From: Variovorax sp. Root318D1
GTDB taxonomy: Bacteria > Pseudomonadota > Gammaproteobacteria > Burkholderiales > Burkholderiaceae_C
Direction of reading: 5' to 3'
Length of the DNA: 64,000 nucleotides
Assembly: GCF_001424835.1 (NCBI RefSeq)
Contig: NZ_LMCQ01000024.1
Location: forward strand, 204,926-268,925
Below the pieces are notes generated by a model. It was not told the DNA's origin. It saw nothing but the letters and a program-made list of their open reading frames with translations, and did not search any database. Of the stretch, positions 42,569 to 53,404 are shown piece after piece (the first letter of the stretch is position 1; every line of letters starts with the position of its first letter). The translations under genes and the position numbers were made by a program.

Positions 42569-43921
42569 ATGACGCGCCTTGCTTCGCTCTCCTTCATCGC
42601 CTTTGCCGCAGCGCTCGCCTGCGGCAGCGTATCCGCACAGACCGCCTTCCCCGCGACGCTCGCCGGCCACGCGGTGCTGCCCGCGCAGAGCTTCGTGGCC
42701 GCGCCAAAGGATGCGCCTGCCGACCTGCAGGCCAGCGGCAAGTTCACCTCGGGTAAGCGTGTCGAAGCATTGGGAATGGTCGAAGGCCTTTCGGCCGGCC
42801 GCGGTACAGGCGTCTCGCTGCCCTTCAAGGGCCAGCCCCTGCAAGGCCACTCGGGCATCAAGAAGATGGACGATGGTTCGTTCTGGATCCTTACCGACAA
42901 CGGTGCGGGAGCCAAGGCCAACTCGCCCGACTTCATGCTCTACCTGAACCACTACAAGGTGGACTTCAAGAGCGGTAAGTTCAACCGCTTGGACACCATC
43001 TTCCTGCACGACCCCGACAAGAAGGTGCCCTTCCGCATCGTTCACGAAGGCACGAAGCCGCGCTACCTCACCGGTTCCGACTTCGACCCCGAGAGCTTTC
43101 AGTTTGCCGGCGGCGCGCTGTGGATCGGCGAAGAGTTCGGCCCCTTTCTGATCAAGGCTGACCTGAAAGGTAAGGTGCTCGCCGTGTTCGACACGCAGGT
43201 CGACAGCAAGGCCGTGCGCTCGCCCGACCATCCCGCAGTCACCACCCCGGGCGTACCGGGCGGCGCGGTCGACTTCCAGGTCAAGCGCTCCAAGGGCTTC
43301 GAAGGCATGGCGGCGTCGAAGGACGGCAGCAAGCTCTACGCGCTGCTCGAAGGTCCGGTGTGGAACGCCGAGGCCAAGGACTACGAAAAGCAGGGCGGCA
43401 AGGAAGCATTGCGCGTGCTGGAGTTCGACGTGGCCTCGGAAAAATGGACGGGCCGCCACTGGCACTACGTTCTCGAAGCCAACGGCAACGCCATCGGTGA
43501 CTTCAACATGATCGACGCCACCACGGGTCTCATCATCGAGCGCGACAACGGCGAAGGCACGAGCGACAAGGCCTGCCCCGAAGGTCAGAAGCGCACCGAC
43601 TGCTTCCACGACATTGCCAAATTCAAGCGCGTCTACAAGGTCGAGTTGAACGACGCCAACGCGGGCGGTGCGGTGCGCAAGATCGGCTACATCGACTTGC
43701 TGAACATTGCAGACCCGGCCAAGCTCGCGCGTAAGCCACTCAACGACGGCGTGCTCAAGTTCCCGTTCTTCACCATCGAGAACGTCGACGTGGTCGATGC
43801 CACGCACATCGTGGTGGGCAACGACAACAACCTGCCGTTCTCCAGCAGCCGCGAGCCGAACAAGGCGGATGACAACGAGCTGGTGCTGCTCGAGGCAGGC
43901 GCGCTGCTGCAGGCGAAATAA
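42569..43921 (+). CDS. exported esterase-like activity of phytase family protein
   Basis: A 450-residue periplasmic protein with a signal peptide (LASLSFIAFAAALACGSVSA, cleavage after VSA-Q). The body matches the Phytase-like (PF13449) beta-propeller family, with phrases such as HSGIKKMDDGSFWILTDNG and RSKGFEGMAASKDGSKLYAL. Members are annotated as esterase-like or alkaline-phosphatase-like; the actual activity here is unknown. It stands apart from the preceding run and is convergent with pepP. Confidence 0.87.
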   Translation: MTRLASLSFIAFAAALACGSVSAQTAFPATLAGHAVLPAQSFVAAPKDAPADLQASGKFTSGKRVEALGMVEGLSAGRGTGVSLPFKGQPLQGHSGIKKMDDGSFWILTDNGAGAKANSPDFMLYLNHYKVDFKSGKFNRLDTIFLHDPDKKVPFRIVHEGTKPRYLTGSDFDPESFQFAGGALWIGEEFGPFLIKADLKGKVLAVFDTQVDSKAVRSPDHPAVTTPGVPGGAVDFQVKRSKGFEGMAASKDGSKLYALLEGPVWNAEAKDYEKQGGKEALRVLEFDVASEKWTGRHWHYVLEANGNAIGDFNMIDATTGLIIERDNGEGTSDKACPEGQKRTDCFHDIAKFKRVYKVELNDANAGGAVRKIGYIDLLNIADPAKLARKPLNDGVLKFPFFTIENVDVVDATHIVVGNDNNLPFSSSREPNKADDNELVLLEAGALLQAK

Positions 43922-43948
43922 GGGCGTTGCGCTGCCGCGTGCGGGCGG

Positions 43949-45343
43949 TCAGGCCCGCATCAGCGCCTCGATCTCGTCCGCCTTCACCGGCACGCCGCGA
44001 GAAATGAGTTCGCAACCGGTGGCCGTGACGATCGCGTCGTCCTCGATGCGGATGCCAATGTTGTGGAACTGCTCGGGCACGCCGTCGCCAGGCCGCACGT
44101 AGATGCCGGGCTCCAGCGTCAGCACCATGCCGGGATGCAGGATGCGGCTCGGCCGGTTCTTGATGACTTCGTTCGACAGCGGATCCTTGCGCTCGCTCAC
44201 CTCGCCGACCTGCGTGGGCTCGACGTAGCTGCCGCAGTCGTGCACGTCCATGCCGAGCCAGTGGCCGGTGCGGTGCATGTAGAACTGGAAATAGGCGCGG
44301 CTGTCGATCACGTCGTCCACGCTGCCCACCTTGTTCGCATCGAGCAGGCCCAGGTCGAGCATGCCCTGCGCCAACACCTTGACGGCCGCATCGTGCGGAT
44401 CGGTGAAGCGGTTACCGGCTTTGGTGGCCGCGGCCGACGCGTCCTGGCTGGCCAGCACCAGGTCGTACAGCGCGCGCTGTGGGCCGCTGAACTTGCCGTT
44501 GGCCGGAAAGGTGCGGGTGATGTCGCTCGCGTAGCTGTCGAGCTCGCAGCCCGCGTCGATCAGCACCAGCTCGCCGCTTCGCACTGGCGCGGCGTCGGCG
44601 CGATAGTGCAGCACGCAGGCATTGGCACCGGCGGCCACGATGGAGCCGTACGCCGGGTACTGCGAGCCGCTCAGGCGAAACTCGTGCAGCAACTCGGCAT
44701 CCAGGTGGTATTCGCGCACGTCCTTGCCTTCGCGCAGCATGCGGGCCGAGAGCTGCATCGCGCGGATGTGGGCACGCGCGCTGATCTGTGCGGCGCGCCG
44801 CATGGTGTCCTGTTCGTGCGCGTCCTTGAAGAGGCGCATTTCATCGAGCGGCCCGCACAGGTCGCGCTGCTCCTCGGGGCACAGTGCGCCGTAGCGCACG
44901 CGCGCACGCACCGACTGCAGCCAGCCGTCGATGCGAGTTTCCAGACCCTTGTGAATCGCGAACGGGAACCACACGGTCGACCTGTTCTCGAGCAGCTTCG
45001 GCAGCTTGGCGTCGAGCTCGTTGATCGAGAAAGCCTCGTCCACGCCAAGCGCCGCGGGCGCCGCATCGGGGCCGAGGCGAAAGCCGTCCCAGATCTCGCG
45101 CTCCAGGTCCTTGGGCGCACAGAACAGCGTGGCGCGGCCGTCCCCCGCGAGCACCAGCCAGGCGTTCGGCTCGGTGAAGCCGGTCAGGTAATAGAAGTAG
45201 CTGTCGTGCCGGAACAAGAAATCGCTGTCGCGGTTGCGCTGCCGCTCGGGCGCGGTCGGCACGATGGCGATGCCGTCCTTGCCCAATTGCGAGGCGAGGC
45301 GCGCGCGGCGCTCGGCGTAGATCTTGTTGTGTTCTGAGGTCAT
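43949..45343 (-). CDS. pepP: Xaa-Pro aminopeptidase (aminopeptidase P)
   Basis: A 464-residue M24B metallopeptidase that removes an N-terminal residue preceding proline. It has the AMP_N domain (about 5-135) and the pita-bread catalytic domain with ligands in LIDAGCELDSYASDITRTF, the His of HRTGHWLGMDVHD, and the Glu residues in LTLEPGIYV and IRIEDD. It overlaps the downstream-strand neighbour murU by four bases, so pepP follows murU in the same transcript. Confidence 0.95.
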   Translation of the reverse strand: MTSEHNKIYAERRARLASQLGKDGIAIVPTAPERQRNRDSDFLFRHDSYFYYLTGFTEPNAWLVLAGDGRATLFCAPKDLEREIWDGFRLGPDAAPAALGVDEAFSINELDAKLPKLLENRSTVWFPFAIHKGLETRIDGWLQSVRARVRYGALCPEEQRDLCGPLDEMRLFKDAHEQDTMRRAAQISARAHIRAMQLSARMLREGKDVREYHLDAELLHEFRLSGSQYPAYGSIVAAGANACVLHYRADAAPVRSGELVLIDAGCELDSYASDITRTFPANGKFSGPQRALYDLVLASQDASAAATKAGNRFTDPHDAAVKVLAQGMLDLGLLDANKVGSVDDVIDSRAYFQFYMHRTGHWLGMDVHDCGSYVEPTQVGEVSERKDPLSNEVIKNRPSRILHPGMVLTLEPGIYVRPGDGVPEQFHNIGIRIEDDAIVTATGCELISRGVPVKADEIEALMRA

Positions 45344-46077
45344 CTTGGCGTGTTCAGTTGAAGAAGCCGTTCGGGCGTTCCCACATCGGTCCAGGGCCCG
45401 GTGTAGAGCTCGGCGCTCACGAGTTCATTGTCCATCGCGGCGCGCAGGATGGGTGCGAGCGGGGCTTTGGCACCTGCCGGGTTGCCGGGAGGAATGTCGC
45501 AATAGGGCGGCGAAAAAAGGGCGGCTCGATACAGGCCGATCGTCGAGAAGGTGTACTTCTCCGCCGCCGAATTGAGCGCCAGCCCGCCAGCTGAAAGGCC
45601 GAAGTCGCCCTTCAGGTTGTGCGCCGGGTTCGGCACCAGCCACAGGTGCGCGAGCTTGCCGCTCGCCGCGAAGCGGTCGACCGCAGCCTGCGTGAAGGCG
45701 AAATCCGGCGCGAACACATCGCCGGCCGCGACCCAGAAAACCTCGCCCAGCTGAGGCAACGCGCGCACGATGCCACCGGCCGTTTCCAGCGCTCCGCCAA
45801 AGTCGCGGCCTTCGTCGGAATATGAAATTGATAGCGCGCTGCGCCCATTCAGCAATGGGCTGGTGCCGAACCGGCTGGAAATCTTCTCGCCGTGCCAGTC
45901 GGTGTTGACCACCAGTTCGGTGAAGCCGCCGGCGGCCAGCGCCTCCATCGGCCATTGCATCAGCGGCTTGCCGCGCACTTCGAGCAGGGGTTTCGGAGTG
46001 GTGTCGGTCAGGGGCCGCATGCGCTCGCCGCGGCCTGCGGCAAGGATCATCGCCCGCAGGGAAGTCCGGGTGCTCAA
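45340..46077 (-). CDS. murU: nucleotidyltransferase, probable N-acetylmuramate 1-phosphate uridylyltransferase MurU
   Basis: A 245-residue sugar-nucleotide transferase with the signature MILAAGRGERMRPLTDTTPKPLLEV and the metal-binding Asp in VAAGDVFAPDF; length and sequence fit MurU, which makes UDP-MurNAc from MurNAc 1-phosphate, the product of AmgK. TTG at 46077 overlaps the speD stop and has an AAGG motif upstream; ATG at 46050, just before the signature, is the alternative. In pseudomonads amgK and murU are adjacent, but here amgK lies 20 kb away. Confidence 0.85.
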   Translation of the reverse strand: MSTRTSLRAMILAAGRGERMRPLTDTTPKPLLEVRGKPLMQWPMEALAAGGFTELVVNTDWHGEKISSRFGTSPLLNGRSALSISYSDEGRDFGGALETAGGIVRALPQLGEVFWVAAGDVFAPDFAFTQAAVDRFAASGKLAHLWLVPNPAHNLKGDFGLSAGGLALNSAAEKYTFSTIGLYRAALFSPPYCDIPPGNPAGAKAPLAPILRAAMDNELVSAELYTGPWTDVGTPERLLQLNTPR

Positions 46078-46454
46078 GCCGCCACCTTGCCGCGCAGCAA
46101 CTCGTTGCGTTCGCTGTGGCCGGGCTTGAAAAGAGAGACCAGGCATTCCATCAGCGCATGCGCCTTGGCCGAATGGTCGCCGCCGAAGTTGCACACATAC
46201 ACGTCGAGCGTGGCGCCGCGCTGTTCGGGCCAGGTGTGGATGCACAGGTGCGATTCGGCCAGCAGCACCGTGGCCGTCACGCCGCCCGGCCCCTCTGGCG
46301 TGGCCGGAAATCCGTGGACCAGCTGGCCCACCGGCTGCAGCCCTGCGGCGGTGACAGCCTTGAGGCAGACGGCGCCGAGCGCCTCCTTGTCGGTGAGCCA
46401 TTGCATCCCGCATTGGCAGTCGTGGAGATCGGCGGTGAGGTGCAACCCATGCAT
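46074..46454 (-). CDS. speD: S-adenosylmethionine decarboxylase proenzyme
   Basis: A 126-residue class 1 prokaryotic AdoMetDC that provides decarboxylated SAM for polyamine synthesis. The self-cleavage site is in LLAESHLCIHTWPE, where Ser becomes the pyruvoyl group; the Cys in VYVCNFGGD matches the conserved proton donor. The start at 46454 (MHGLHLTADLHDC) is the normal length; the open frame upstream to 46889 lies over tkt and is spurious. No strong ribosome-binding site is seen. It is first in a speD-murU-pepP unit divergent from tkt. Confidence 0.88.
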   Translation of the reverse strand: MHGLHLTADLHDCQCGMQWLTDKEALGAVCLKAVTAAGLQPVGQLVHGFPATPEGPGGVTATVLLAESHLCIHTWPEQRGATLDVYVCNFGGDHSAKAHALMECLVSLFKPGHSERNELLRGKVAA

Positions 46455-46515
46455 GGGTGGCAACTCTAGCAGTCCGGGCACTGCCAAAGAACATCGGCCG
46501 GGTGCACAGGGCGTA

Positions 46516-46546
46516 TTGAAGGGGGTCGGAGCGAGCCCGGTAAAAT
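46516..46546 (+). promoter_or_regulatory. candidate promoter of tkt
   Basis: TTGAAG at 46516-46521 and TAAAAT at 46541-46546 are 19 bases apart, slightly long for sigma-70, and lie 43 bases before the tkt start. It sits in the speD-tkt divergent region. Confidence 0.45.
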
Positions 46547-46589
46547 CGCGGGTTCCCCCCAATCCACATTCCCCGAAAGTCCTCCGCCC

Positions 46590-48701
<2,112 letters not shown>

Positions 48702-48763
48702 GCCCGGCGAGGCGTTTTCTTTCTGTTCGATCAAAAAGTTTTTCAACCTTAGGAGCAAATCAG

Positions 48764-49765
48764 ATGGCTATCAAACTCGGTATCAACGGCTTCGGTCGCA
48801 TCGGTCGCAACGTGCTGCGCGCAGCGGTGCAGAACTTCAAGAACGACATCGAAATCGTCGCCATCAACGACTTGCTCGAGCCCGACTACCTGGCCTACAT
48901 GCTCCAGTACGACTCGGTGCACGGCCGCTTCAAGGGCGAAGTCACGGTTGAAGGCAACACGCTGATCGTCAACGGCAAGAAGATCCGCCTGACGCAAGAG
49001 CGCGACCCGGCGCAACTCAAGTGGAACGAAGTCGGCGCCGACATCGTTCTCGAATCGACCGGCCTCTTCCTCACCAAGGAAACCTGCCAGAAGCATCTCG
49101 AGGCAGGCGCCAAGAAAGTGATCATGTCGGCCCCGTCGAAGGACGACACCCCCATGTTCGTCTACGGCGTGAACGACAAGAAGTACGCCGGCGAAGCCAT
49201 CGTCAGCAACGCCAGCTGCACCACCAACTGCCTGGCACCGCTCGCCAAGGTGCTGAACGACAAGTGGGGCATCAAGCGCGGCCTGATGACCACCGTGCAC
49301 GCCGCCACCGCCACGCAGAAGACCGTCGACGGCCCGAGCAACAAGGATTGGCGCGGCGGCCGCGGCATCCTGGAAAACATCATTCCCTCGAGCACCGGCG
49401 CCGCCAAGGCCGTGGGCGTGGTGATCCCCGAGCTCAACAAGAAGCTCACCGGCATGAGCTTCCGCGTGCCGACCTCCGACGTGTCGGTGGTCGACCTGAC
49501 GGTGGAGCTGGAGAAGGAAGCCACCTACAAGGAAATCTGCGCCGAAATGAAGTCGCAGAGCGAAGGCGCGCTCAAGGGCGTGCTGGGCTACACCGAGGAC
49601 AAGGTGGTGGCCACCGACTTCCGCGGCGACCCGCGCACGTCGATCTTCGACGCCGAAGCCGGCATTGCGCTGGACGGCACCTTCGTGAAGCTCGTGAGCT
49701 GGTACGACAACGAATGGGGCTACTCGAACAAGTGCCTCGAAATGGTGAAGGTCGTTTCGAAGTAA
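48764..49765 (+). CDS. gap: type I glyceraldehyde-3-phosphate dehydrogenase
   Basis: A 333-residue glycolytic enzyme. The NAD-binding start is KLGINGFGRIGRNVLRAA; the catalytic Cys is in SNASCTTNCLAPLAKVL, and the His and phosphate sites are in the usual downstream blocks (SSTGAAKAVG, FRVPTSDVSVVDLT). ATG 48764 follows AGGAG by eight bases; the open frame to 48566 is the end of tkt in another frame. A strong terminator closes the tkt-gap unit. Confidence 0.97.
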   Translation: MAIKLGINGFGRIGRNVLRAAVQNFKNDIEIVAINDLLEPDYLAYMLQYDSVHGRFKGEVTVEGNTLIVNGKKIRLTQERDPAQLKWNEVGADIVLESTGLFLTKETCQKHLEAGAKKVIMSAPSKDDTPMFVYGVNDKKYAGEAIVSNASCTTNCLAPLAKVLNDKWGIKRGLMTTVHAATATQKTVDGPSNKDWRGGRGILENIIPSSTGAAKAVGVVIPELNKKLTGMSFRVPTSDVSVVDLTVELEKEATYKEICAEMKSQSEGALKGVLGYTEDKVVATDFRGDPRTSIFDAEAGIALDGTFVKLVSWYDNEWGYSNKCLEMVKVVSK

Positions 49766-49783
49766 GCCTTCGAAGCTCCAACG

Positions 49784-49810
49784 AAAAACGCGCCCTCGGG
49801 CGCGTTTTTT
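49784..49810 (+). terminator. terminator after gap
   Basis: AAAAACGCGCCC (49784-49795) pairs with GGGCGCGTTTTT (49798-49809) around a two-base turn, with a T tract. The A-rich 5' arm makes it usable also for the convergent lipoprotein gene. Confidence 0.9.
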
Positions 49811-49837
49811 CATGGGTTCGCGCACAAGGGAATCGCG

Positions 49838-50434
49838 TCAGCGCAGCTTCTCGTTCCGCCGGATCTCGCTGCTGAGCTGCGACGTCATCCGCGTCGCCGC
49901 GCGCCGGGCGGCCAGTCCGTAGTCGCCGTTGAACTCGCCGAATTCCGCGGTGCCGTTGCCGACCGCGCGCACGCGCGTGACCTCGGCGCCTGCGGCATCG
50001 CTGACCACGCAGCTCACCTCGGCGGTGAACGACGTGGGCGGCCAGGTGATCCAGGAGGACGAGCTCGAATCGGTCTTGATCTGCGGCGTGAACACCAGCG
50101 ACACGCCCGCTGTCTCATTGGCCTTGGCATCGTTGGCGGTACGCAGCACGACCACGTCGCGGTACACCGCGCGCAGCGCGTCGCGAATCGACTTTTCGAG
50201 GTCGCGGTACGGGTAGTAGCTCACGCGGTCGCCGCTGCCGCCGGCGGTGGTCACCTGCTGGTCGCGCTGGGCGTCGGTCATCACGTAGGCCACCTTCTTC
50301 GGAAGGAGATGGGCCGTTGCGCGCGGCGGCGCCGTCTCCGTGATCATCGTGATCGGATGGGAGCAACCTGCCACGGCGATGGTCAGGGCGACAGCAGCCA
50401 ACAGGCGAGCGGCCGAAGAAAGAACAAACGTCAT
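49838..50434 (-). CDS. putative lipoprotein of unknown function
   Basis: A 198-residue lipoprotein with signal and lipobox LAAVALTIAVAGC (Cys at about 24). The rest has alternating strands and helices, a SSSSSWITWPP loop and a Lys/Arg-rich end. I do not recognise the family; the layout (KKVAYVMTDAQRDQQVTTAGG, then DLEKSIRDALRAVY) recalls outer-membrane assembly lipoproteins of the CsgG/LptE kind but this is weak. It lies 19 bases downstream of a second lipoprotein gene and is probably cotranscribed with it. Confidence 0.8.
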   Translation of the reverse strand: MTFVLSSAARLLAAVALTIAVAGCSHPITMITETAPPRATAHLLPKKVAYVMTDAQRDQQVTTAGGSGDRVSYYPYRDLEKSIRDALRAVYRDVVVLRTANDAKANETAGVSLVFTPQIKTDSSSSSWITWPPTSFTAEVSCVVSDAAGAEVTRVRAVGNGTAEFGEFNGDYGLAARRAATRMTSQLSSEIRRNEKLR

Positions 50435-50453
50435 GATGCGGCTTTCTCCGGCT

Positions 50454-51050
50454 CTACGGTGCAATGGCCGCGACGAACTGCGGGTCGGCATACATCTGGC
50501 GCAGCAGCGCGCGCACCAGCCGCGGGTAGGCGGCCTGGCCGGCAGGCACGGCCACGATGTTCGCGTAGCTCGAGTCGAAGGCGATCTCGCCGCGGTAGGT
50601 CTTGCGCAACCGCTGTGCGGCCGCACGCGTCACGACCACTTCCACGTCCATGCGGCCGGTGCCGTTGATGACGCCAAGGTCGAGTTCGTTGACCACGATC
50701 CGCGCCGCGATGCGGGTCGACGCCTTGGGGTCGTAGGCCGATATTTCTCCCAGGTCGCGCATCAGCGCGTCTTCCAGGTATTGCGCAAAGGTGCCACTGG
50801 GCGACACCAGTTTCGCGCGGCGCAGGCCGAGCGTGTTGATGCCGTCGTTCGGATCGGTCGGCTGTACCTTCGCCACGGCCACCATGCCGGGGCGCGCCGC
50901 TTCGAGCCGGTCGAGCGCTTCGTAGTCGGCCGCGTAGGGCGGCGCCGCAAGCTGCGCGCAGCCGGACACCAATAGTCCCGCGGCCAGCGCGCCGAGCATT
51001 GCGATGAAAGCGCGCAAGCGCAAACCATGCGGTCTGAAGAAGATCGCCAT
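50454..51050 (-). CDS. putative lipoprotein of unknown function
   Basis: A 198-residue protein with a lipobox (LGALAAGLLVSGC, Cys at about 31) and a mature part that includes MRDLGEISAYDPKASTRIA and NELDLGVINGTGRMDVEVVV. By length and position it pairs with the next gene of the same size; both have a helix followed by a long beta region, so they could be paralogous partners. The family was not recognised. No function is proposed. Confidence 0.78.
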   Translation of the reverse strand: MAIFFRPHGLRLRAFIAMLGALAAGLLVSGCAQLAAPPYAADYEALDRLEAARPGMVAVAKVQPTDPNDGINTLGLRRAKLVSPSGTFAQYLEDALMRDLGEISAYDPKASTRIAARIVVNELDLGVINGTGRMDVEVVVTRAAAQRLRKTYRGEIAFDSSYANIVAVPAGQAAYPRLVRALLRQMYADPQFVAAIAP

Positions 51051-51135
51051 GCCTTGTATCCCTCCTCGAGATGCCTGCTCCCGGCACGAGGGTAGCAGGC
51101 AATGCGCCGCGCGCGAAGGTCCGCTCGCGGACCTC

Positions 51136-51444
51136 TCAGACGGGTTCGAGCACGTGGATCAGCTTGCTCTCGACCAGCTCCTTCGTCCTGGCGCCGTGCG
51201 CCGCCATGTGCGGTGCCACCGCATGGGCCTGCAGATGGGCCAGTGTTTCCCACTTCTCGATGACCACGAAGGTCTCGGGCCCGAAGCTGGCCTTCGATGT
51301 CGGAACGCCTTGTGCATCGATGGTGGCACCGTATTCGATGCAGCCCTCTTCGGCCAGCACGGCCGCGCGGTTGGCGGCAAAGGCTTCGAGCAGTTTGGCA
51401 CGCTGGCCCGGCTTGGCGTTGATGACGGCGACGACGTGAATCAT
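51136..51444 (-). CDS. putative quinol monooxygenase (ABM domain)
   Basis: A 102-residue single-domain protein of the antibiotic biosynthesis monooxygenase fold, like YgiN. Typical parts are VVAVINAKPGQRAKLLEAFA, the EEGCIEYGATID motif and FVVIEKWETLAHLQAHAVAPHM. Such proteins form dimers and may oxidise quinols or degrade haem, but most are uncharacterised. It is a lone gene between the lipoproteins and the protealysin pair. Confidence 0.88.
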   Translation of the reverse strand: MIHVVAVINAKPGQRAKLLEAFAANRAAVLAEEGCIEYGATIDAQGVPTSKASFGPETFVVIEKWETLAHLQAHAVAPHMAAHGARTKELVESKLIHVLEPV

Positions 51445-51541
51445 GGAAAAAGGCTCCGGTGTGGTTGTGGATGTCAGTCGCCGAATCTAAAAGATTCGCC
51501 GCTTCGGCGCCGGTCTCGCGCGCGACCCTGTCATTGCGCGC

Positions 51542-51880
51542 TCAGCGGTCGGCGGCGTCTTTCCACAGGTGCACCAGCGCTTCGGGCGCCTCGGACTCGG
51601 GCACTTCGAAGCTGACCGAACTCGAACGCGCGGTAGCGCTTTCCACCACCACTTCGACGCGATAGAAGCGCTGGTCGCCGCCCTGCGAGCCGGGCCCGCC
51701 GCCCTGCTCCGCATGCGGGGCAGCGCTTTGCAATGCCTCGCCGATCTGCTGGCGCAATTCTTTGCTGCAATTGCCCAGCTGGTAGCTGCGCGGGCGCGAA
51801 AGCCCCGGCAAATAAGCAACGCCGCCCTCGCGCGTCACGCGCACGACGGAGGTTTGGTCCAGGGGTGGAAGCTGAATCAT
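51542..51880 (-). CDS. emfourin, protealysin inhibitor
   Basis: A 112-residue protein matching the emfourin family, cytoplasmic inhibitors of protealysin-like M4 proteases: it begins MIQLPPLDQTSVVRVTREGG and has a compact alpha/beta make-up with the RFYRVEVVVES strand. The start at 51880 is chosen for the ATGA overlap with the upstream protease gene, which couples inhibitor to protease. The family call relies on both sequence pattern and genomic pairing. Confidence 0.83.
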   Translation of the reverse strand: MIQLPPLDQTSVVRVTREGGVAYLPGLSRPRSYQLGNCSKELRQQIGEALQSAAPHAEQGGGPGSQGGDQRFYRVEVVVESATARSSSVSFEVPESEAPEALVHLWKDAADR

Positions 51881-52947
51881 GATGGCGTGACTCCCACGGT
51901 GTTCCATGCGGCGCCGACGGCCTTGTGCACCGCGCTATCGGCCCCAAAGCGCTTGGCCGCATTCTCCACGCTCAGTTGCGCAAAGGCCTCGAAATCGGAG
52001 TCCTGGCGCAGCCGCCGGTCGCACACCGTGTCGTACCAGACGCGGCCCGCGGTCTCCCATGCCGCGCCAGGGAGGGCCGTGGCAGCGAGGTAGAAAGCGC
52101 GGTTCGGAATGCCGGAATTGATGTGCACGCCGCCATTGTCCTGCCGCGTCACGACAAAGTCTTTCATATGGGCGGGCTGAGGGTCTTTGCCCAGCACCGG
52201 ATCGTCGTAGGCCGTGCCGGGCTCGGCCATCGAACGCAGCGCGCGCGCCTCCACCTTGGCGGTGAAAAGTCCCGCGCCCACCAGCCAGTCGGCCTGCTGC
52301 GCCGTCTGCTTCAGGAGGTGCTGCTTGACCAGGACACCGAACACGTCGCAGATCGATTCGTTGAGCGCCCCCGGCTGCCCCTGATAGACGAGGCCCGACT
52401 CATGGTCGATGACGCCGTGCGTCAGCTCGTGGCCGATGATGTCCACCGCGATGGTGAAGCGGTTCATGACCTCGCCGTCGCCGTCGCCGAACACCATTTG
52501 CTTGCCGTTCCAGAAGGCGTTGTCGTAGTCGTTGCCGTAGTGCACGCTGCCGGTCAGCGGCATGCCCGCGCCGTCGATGGAGTCGCGCTCGAAGACGTCG
52601 TGGTACAGGCGGTAGGTAGCGCCAAGGTAGTCGTAGGCCTCGTCGGCTGCGATGTCGCCGATGGCGGCTTGGCCTTCGGCGCGCACCAGCCTGCCGGGCA
52701 GGCTCATGGTGTGATCCGCATCGTGGATGGCGCGCGCGGGCGAGCCACGCCGAAGGTAGCGCGGCGCCGGGCCCGACGACACGCCATTTGACGCCACCGC
52801 CTCTCGAAGGCCGCGGTGTTCGCGATCGATCATCAGCGTCTGGGCCGCCCGTGCGCTGGCATGCGCGCTGGCACGTTCCGCCAGCCGATCCAGCAGGTAC
52901 GGCGGTACGAAGCTGGGTGGCAAAAGGGGTGGCGACCGAAGCGGCAT
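51877..52947 (-). CDS. protealysin-like M4 family metalloprotease
   Basis: A 356-residue thermolysin-family zinc protease. The zinc site is IIGHELTHGVIDHE with the third ligand Glu in ALNESICDVFG; the catalytic His lies in DNGGVHINSGIPNRAF. There is no Sec signal; the short N-terminal propeptide with PPYLL near residue 15 is the hallmark of protealysins, which are made with a brief precursor and act inside or outside cells. The emfourin gene directly follows, so the pair resembles the Serratia protealysin-emfourin operon. Confidence 0.92.
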   Translation of the reverse strand: MPLRSPPLLPPSFVPPYLLDRLAERASAHASARAAQTLMIDREHRGLREAVASNGVSSGPAPRYLRRGSPARAIHDADHTMSLPGRLVRAEGQAAIGDIAADEAYDYLGATYRLYHDVFERDSIDGAGMPLTGSVHYGNDYDNAFWNGKQMVFGDGDGEVMNRFTIAVDIIGHELTHGVIDHESGLVYQGQPGALNESICDVFGVLVKQHLLKQTAQQADWLVGAGLFTAKVEARALRSMAEPGTAYDDPVLGKDPQPAHMKDFVVTRQDNGGVHINSGIPNRAFYLAATALPGAAWETAGRVWYDTVCDRRLRQDSDFEAFAQLSVENAAKRFGADSAVHKAVGAAWNTVGVTPS

Positions 52948-53091
52948 GGGCGACTTTCCTCGAGCGATGGGGCGGTAGAAAAGACGGTAGCAGAAACCCG
53001 TAAAACGTGGATCACTTCGTTACTTCTGGTGTCACGAAATGGAAAGGCAAGGCCATAGGATCGGAGCTTCGATCCACTTGCTGCCCTTGCC

Positions 53092-53382
53092 ATGTTCATC
53101 GTCACCCTGACCTACATTCGCCCCCTCGAAGAGCTCGATGTATTGATGGACGCACACATGACCTGGCTCCGAAAACACTACGAAAGCGGACTCTTCCTGG
53201 CCTCGGGCCGCCAGGTGCCGCGCAAGGGCGGCGTGATCTTTGCACGCTCGGGCGAACGGGACGCGCTCGAGGCGGTGCTGGCACGCGATCCGTTCGTGCA
53301 GAACGGCGTCGCGACCACCGAAGTGATCGAGTTCGTGCCGAGCATGACCGCCCCTGCCACCGAGATCCTCAAGACCGTTTGA
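53092..53382 (+). CDS. YciI family protein
   Basis: A 96-residue protein with the YciI/muconolactone-isomerase-like ferredoxin fold: FIVTLTYIRPLEELDVLMDAH and LASGRQVPRKGGVIFA with the conserved Asp-His pair (DAHMTWL). Function is unknown in general. It is convergent with the pirin gene and has a short upstream gap to the protealysin gene, from which it is divergent. Confidence 0.88.
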   Translation: MFIVTLTYIRPLEELDVLMDAHMTWLRKHYESGLFLASGRQVPRKGGVIFARSGERDALEAVLARDPFVQNGVATTEVIEFVPSMTAPATEILKTV

Positions 53383-53404
53383 CGCGGCCCCGAGGCTGCG
53401 CGCT

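Noticed and set aside
49838..51050. A CsgG/LptE-like outer-membrane secretion pair
   Set aside because: The two lipoproteins share size and layout but show no diagnostic motif, so no function is given.
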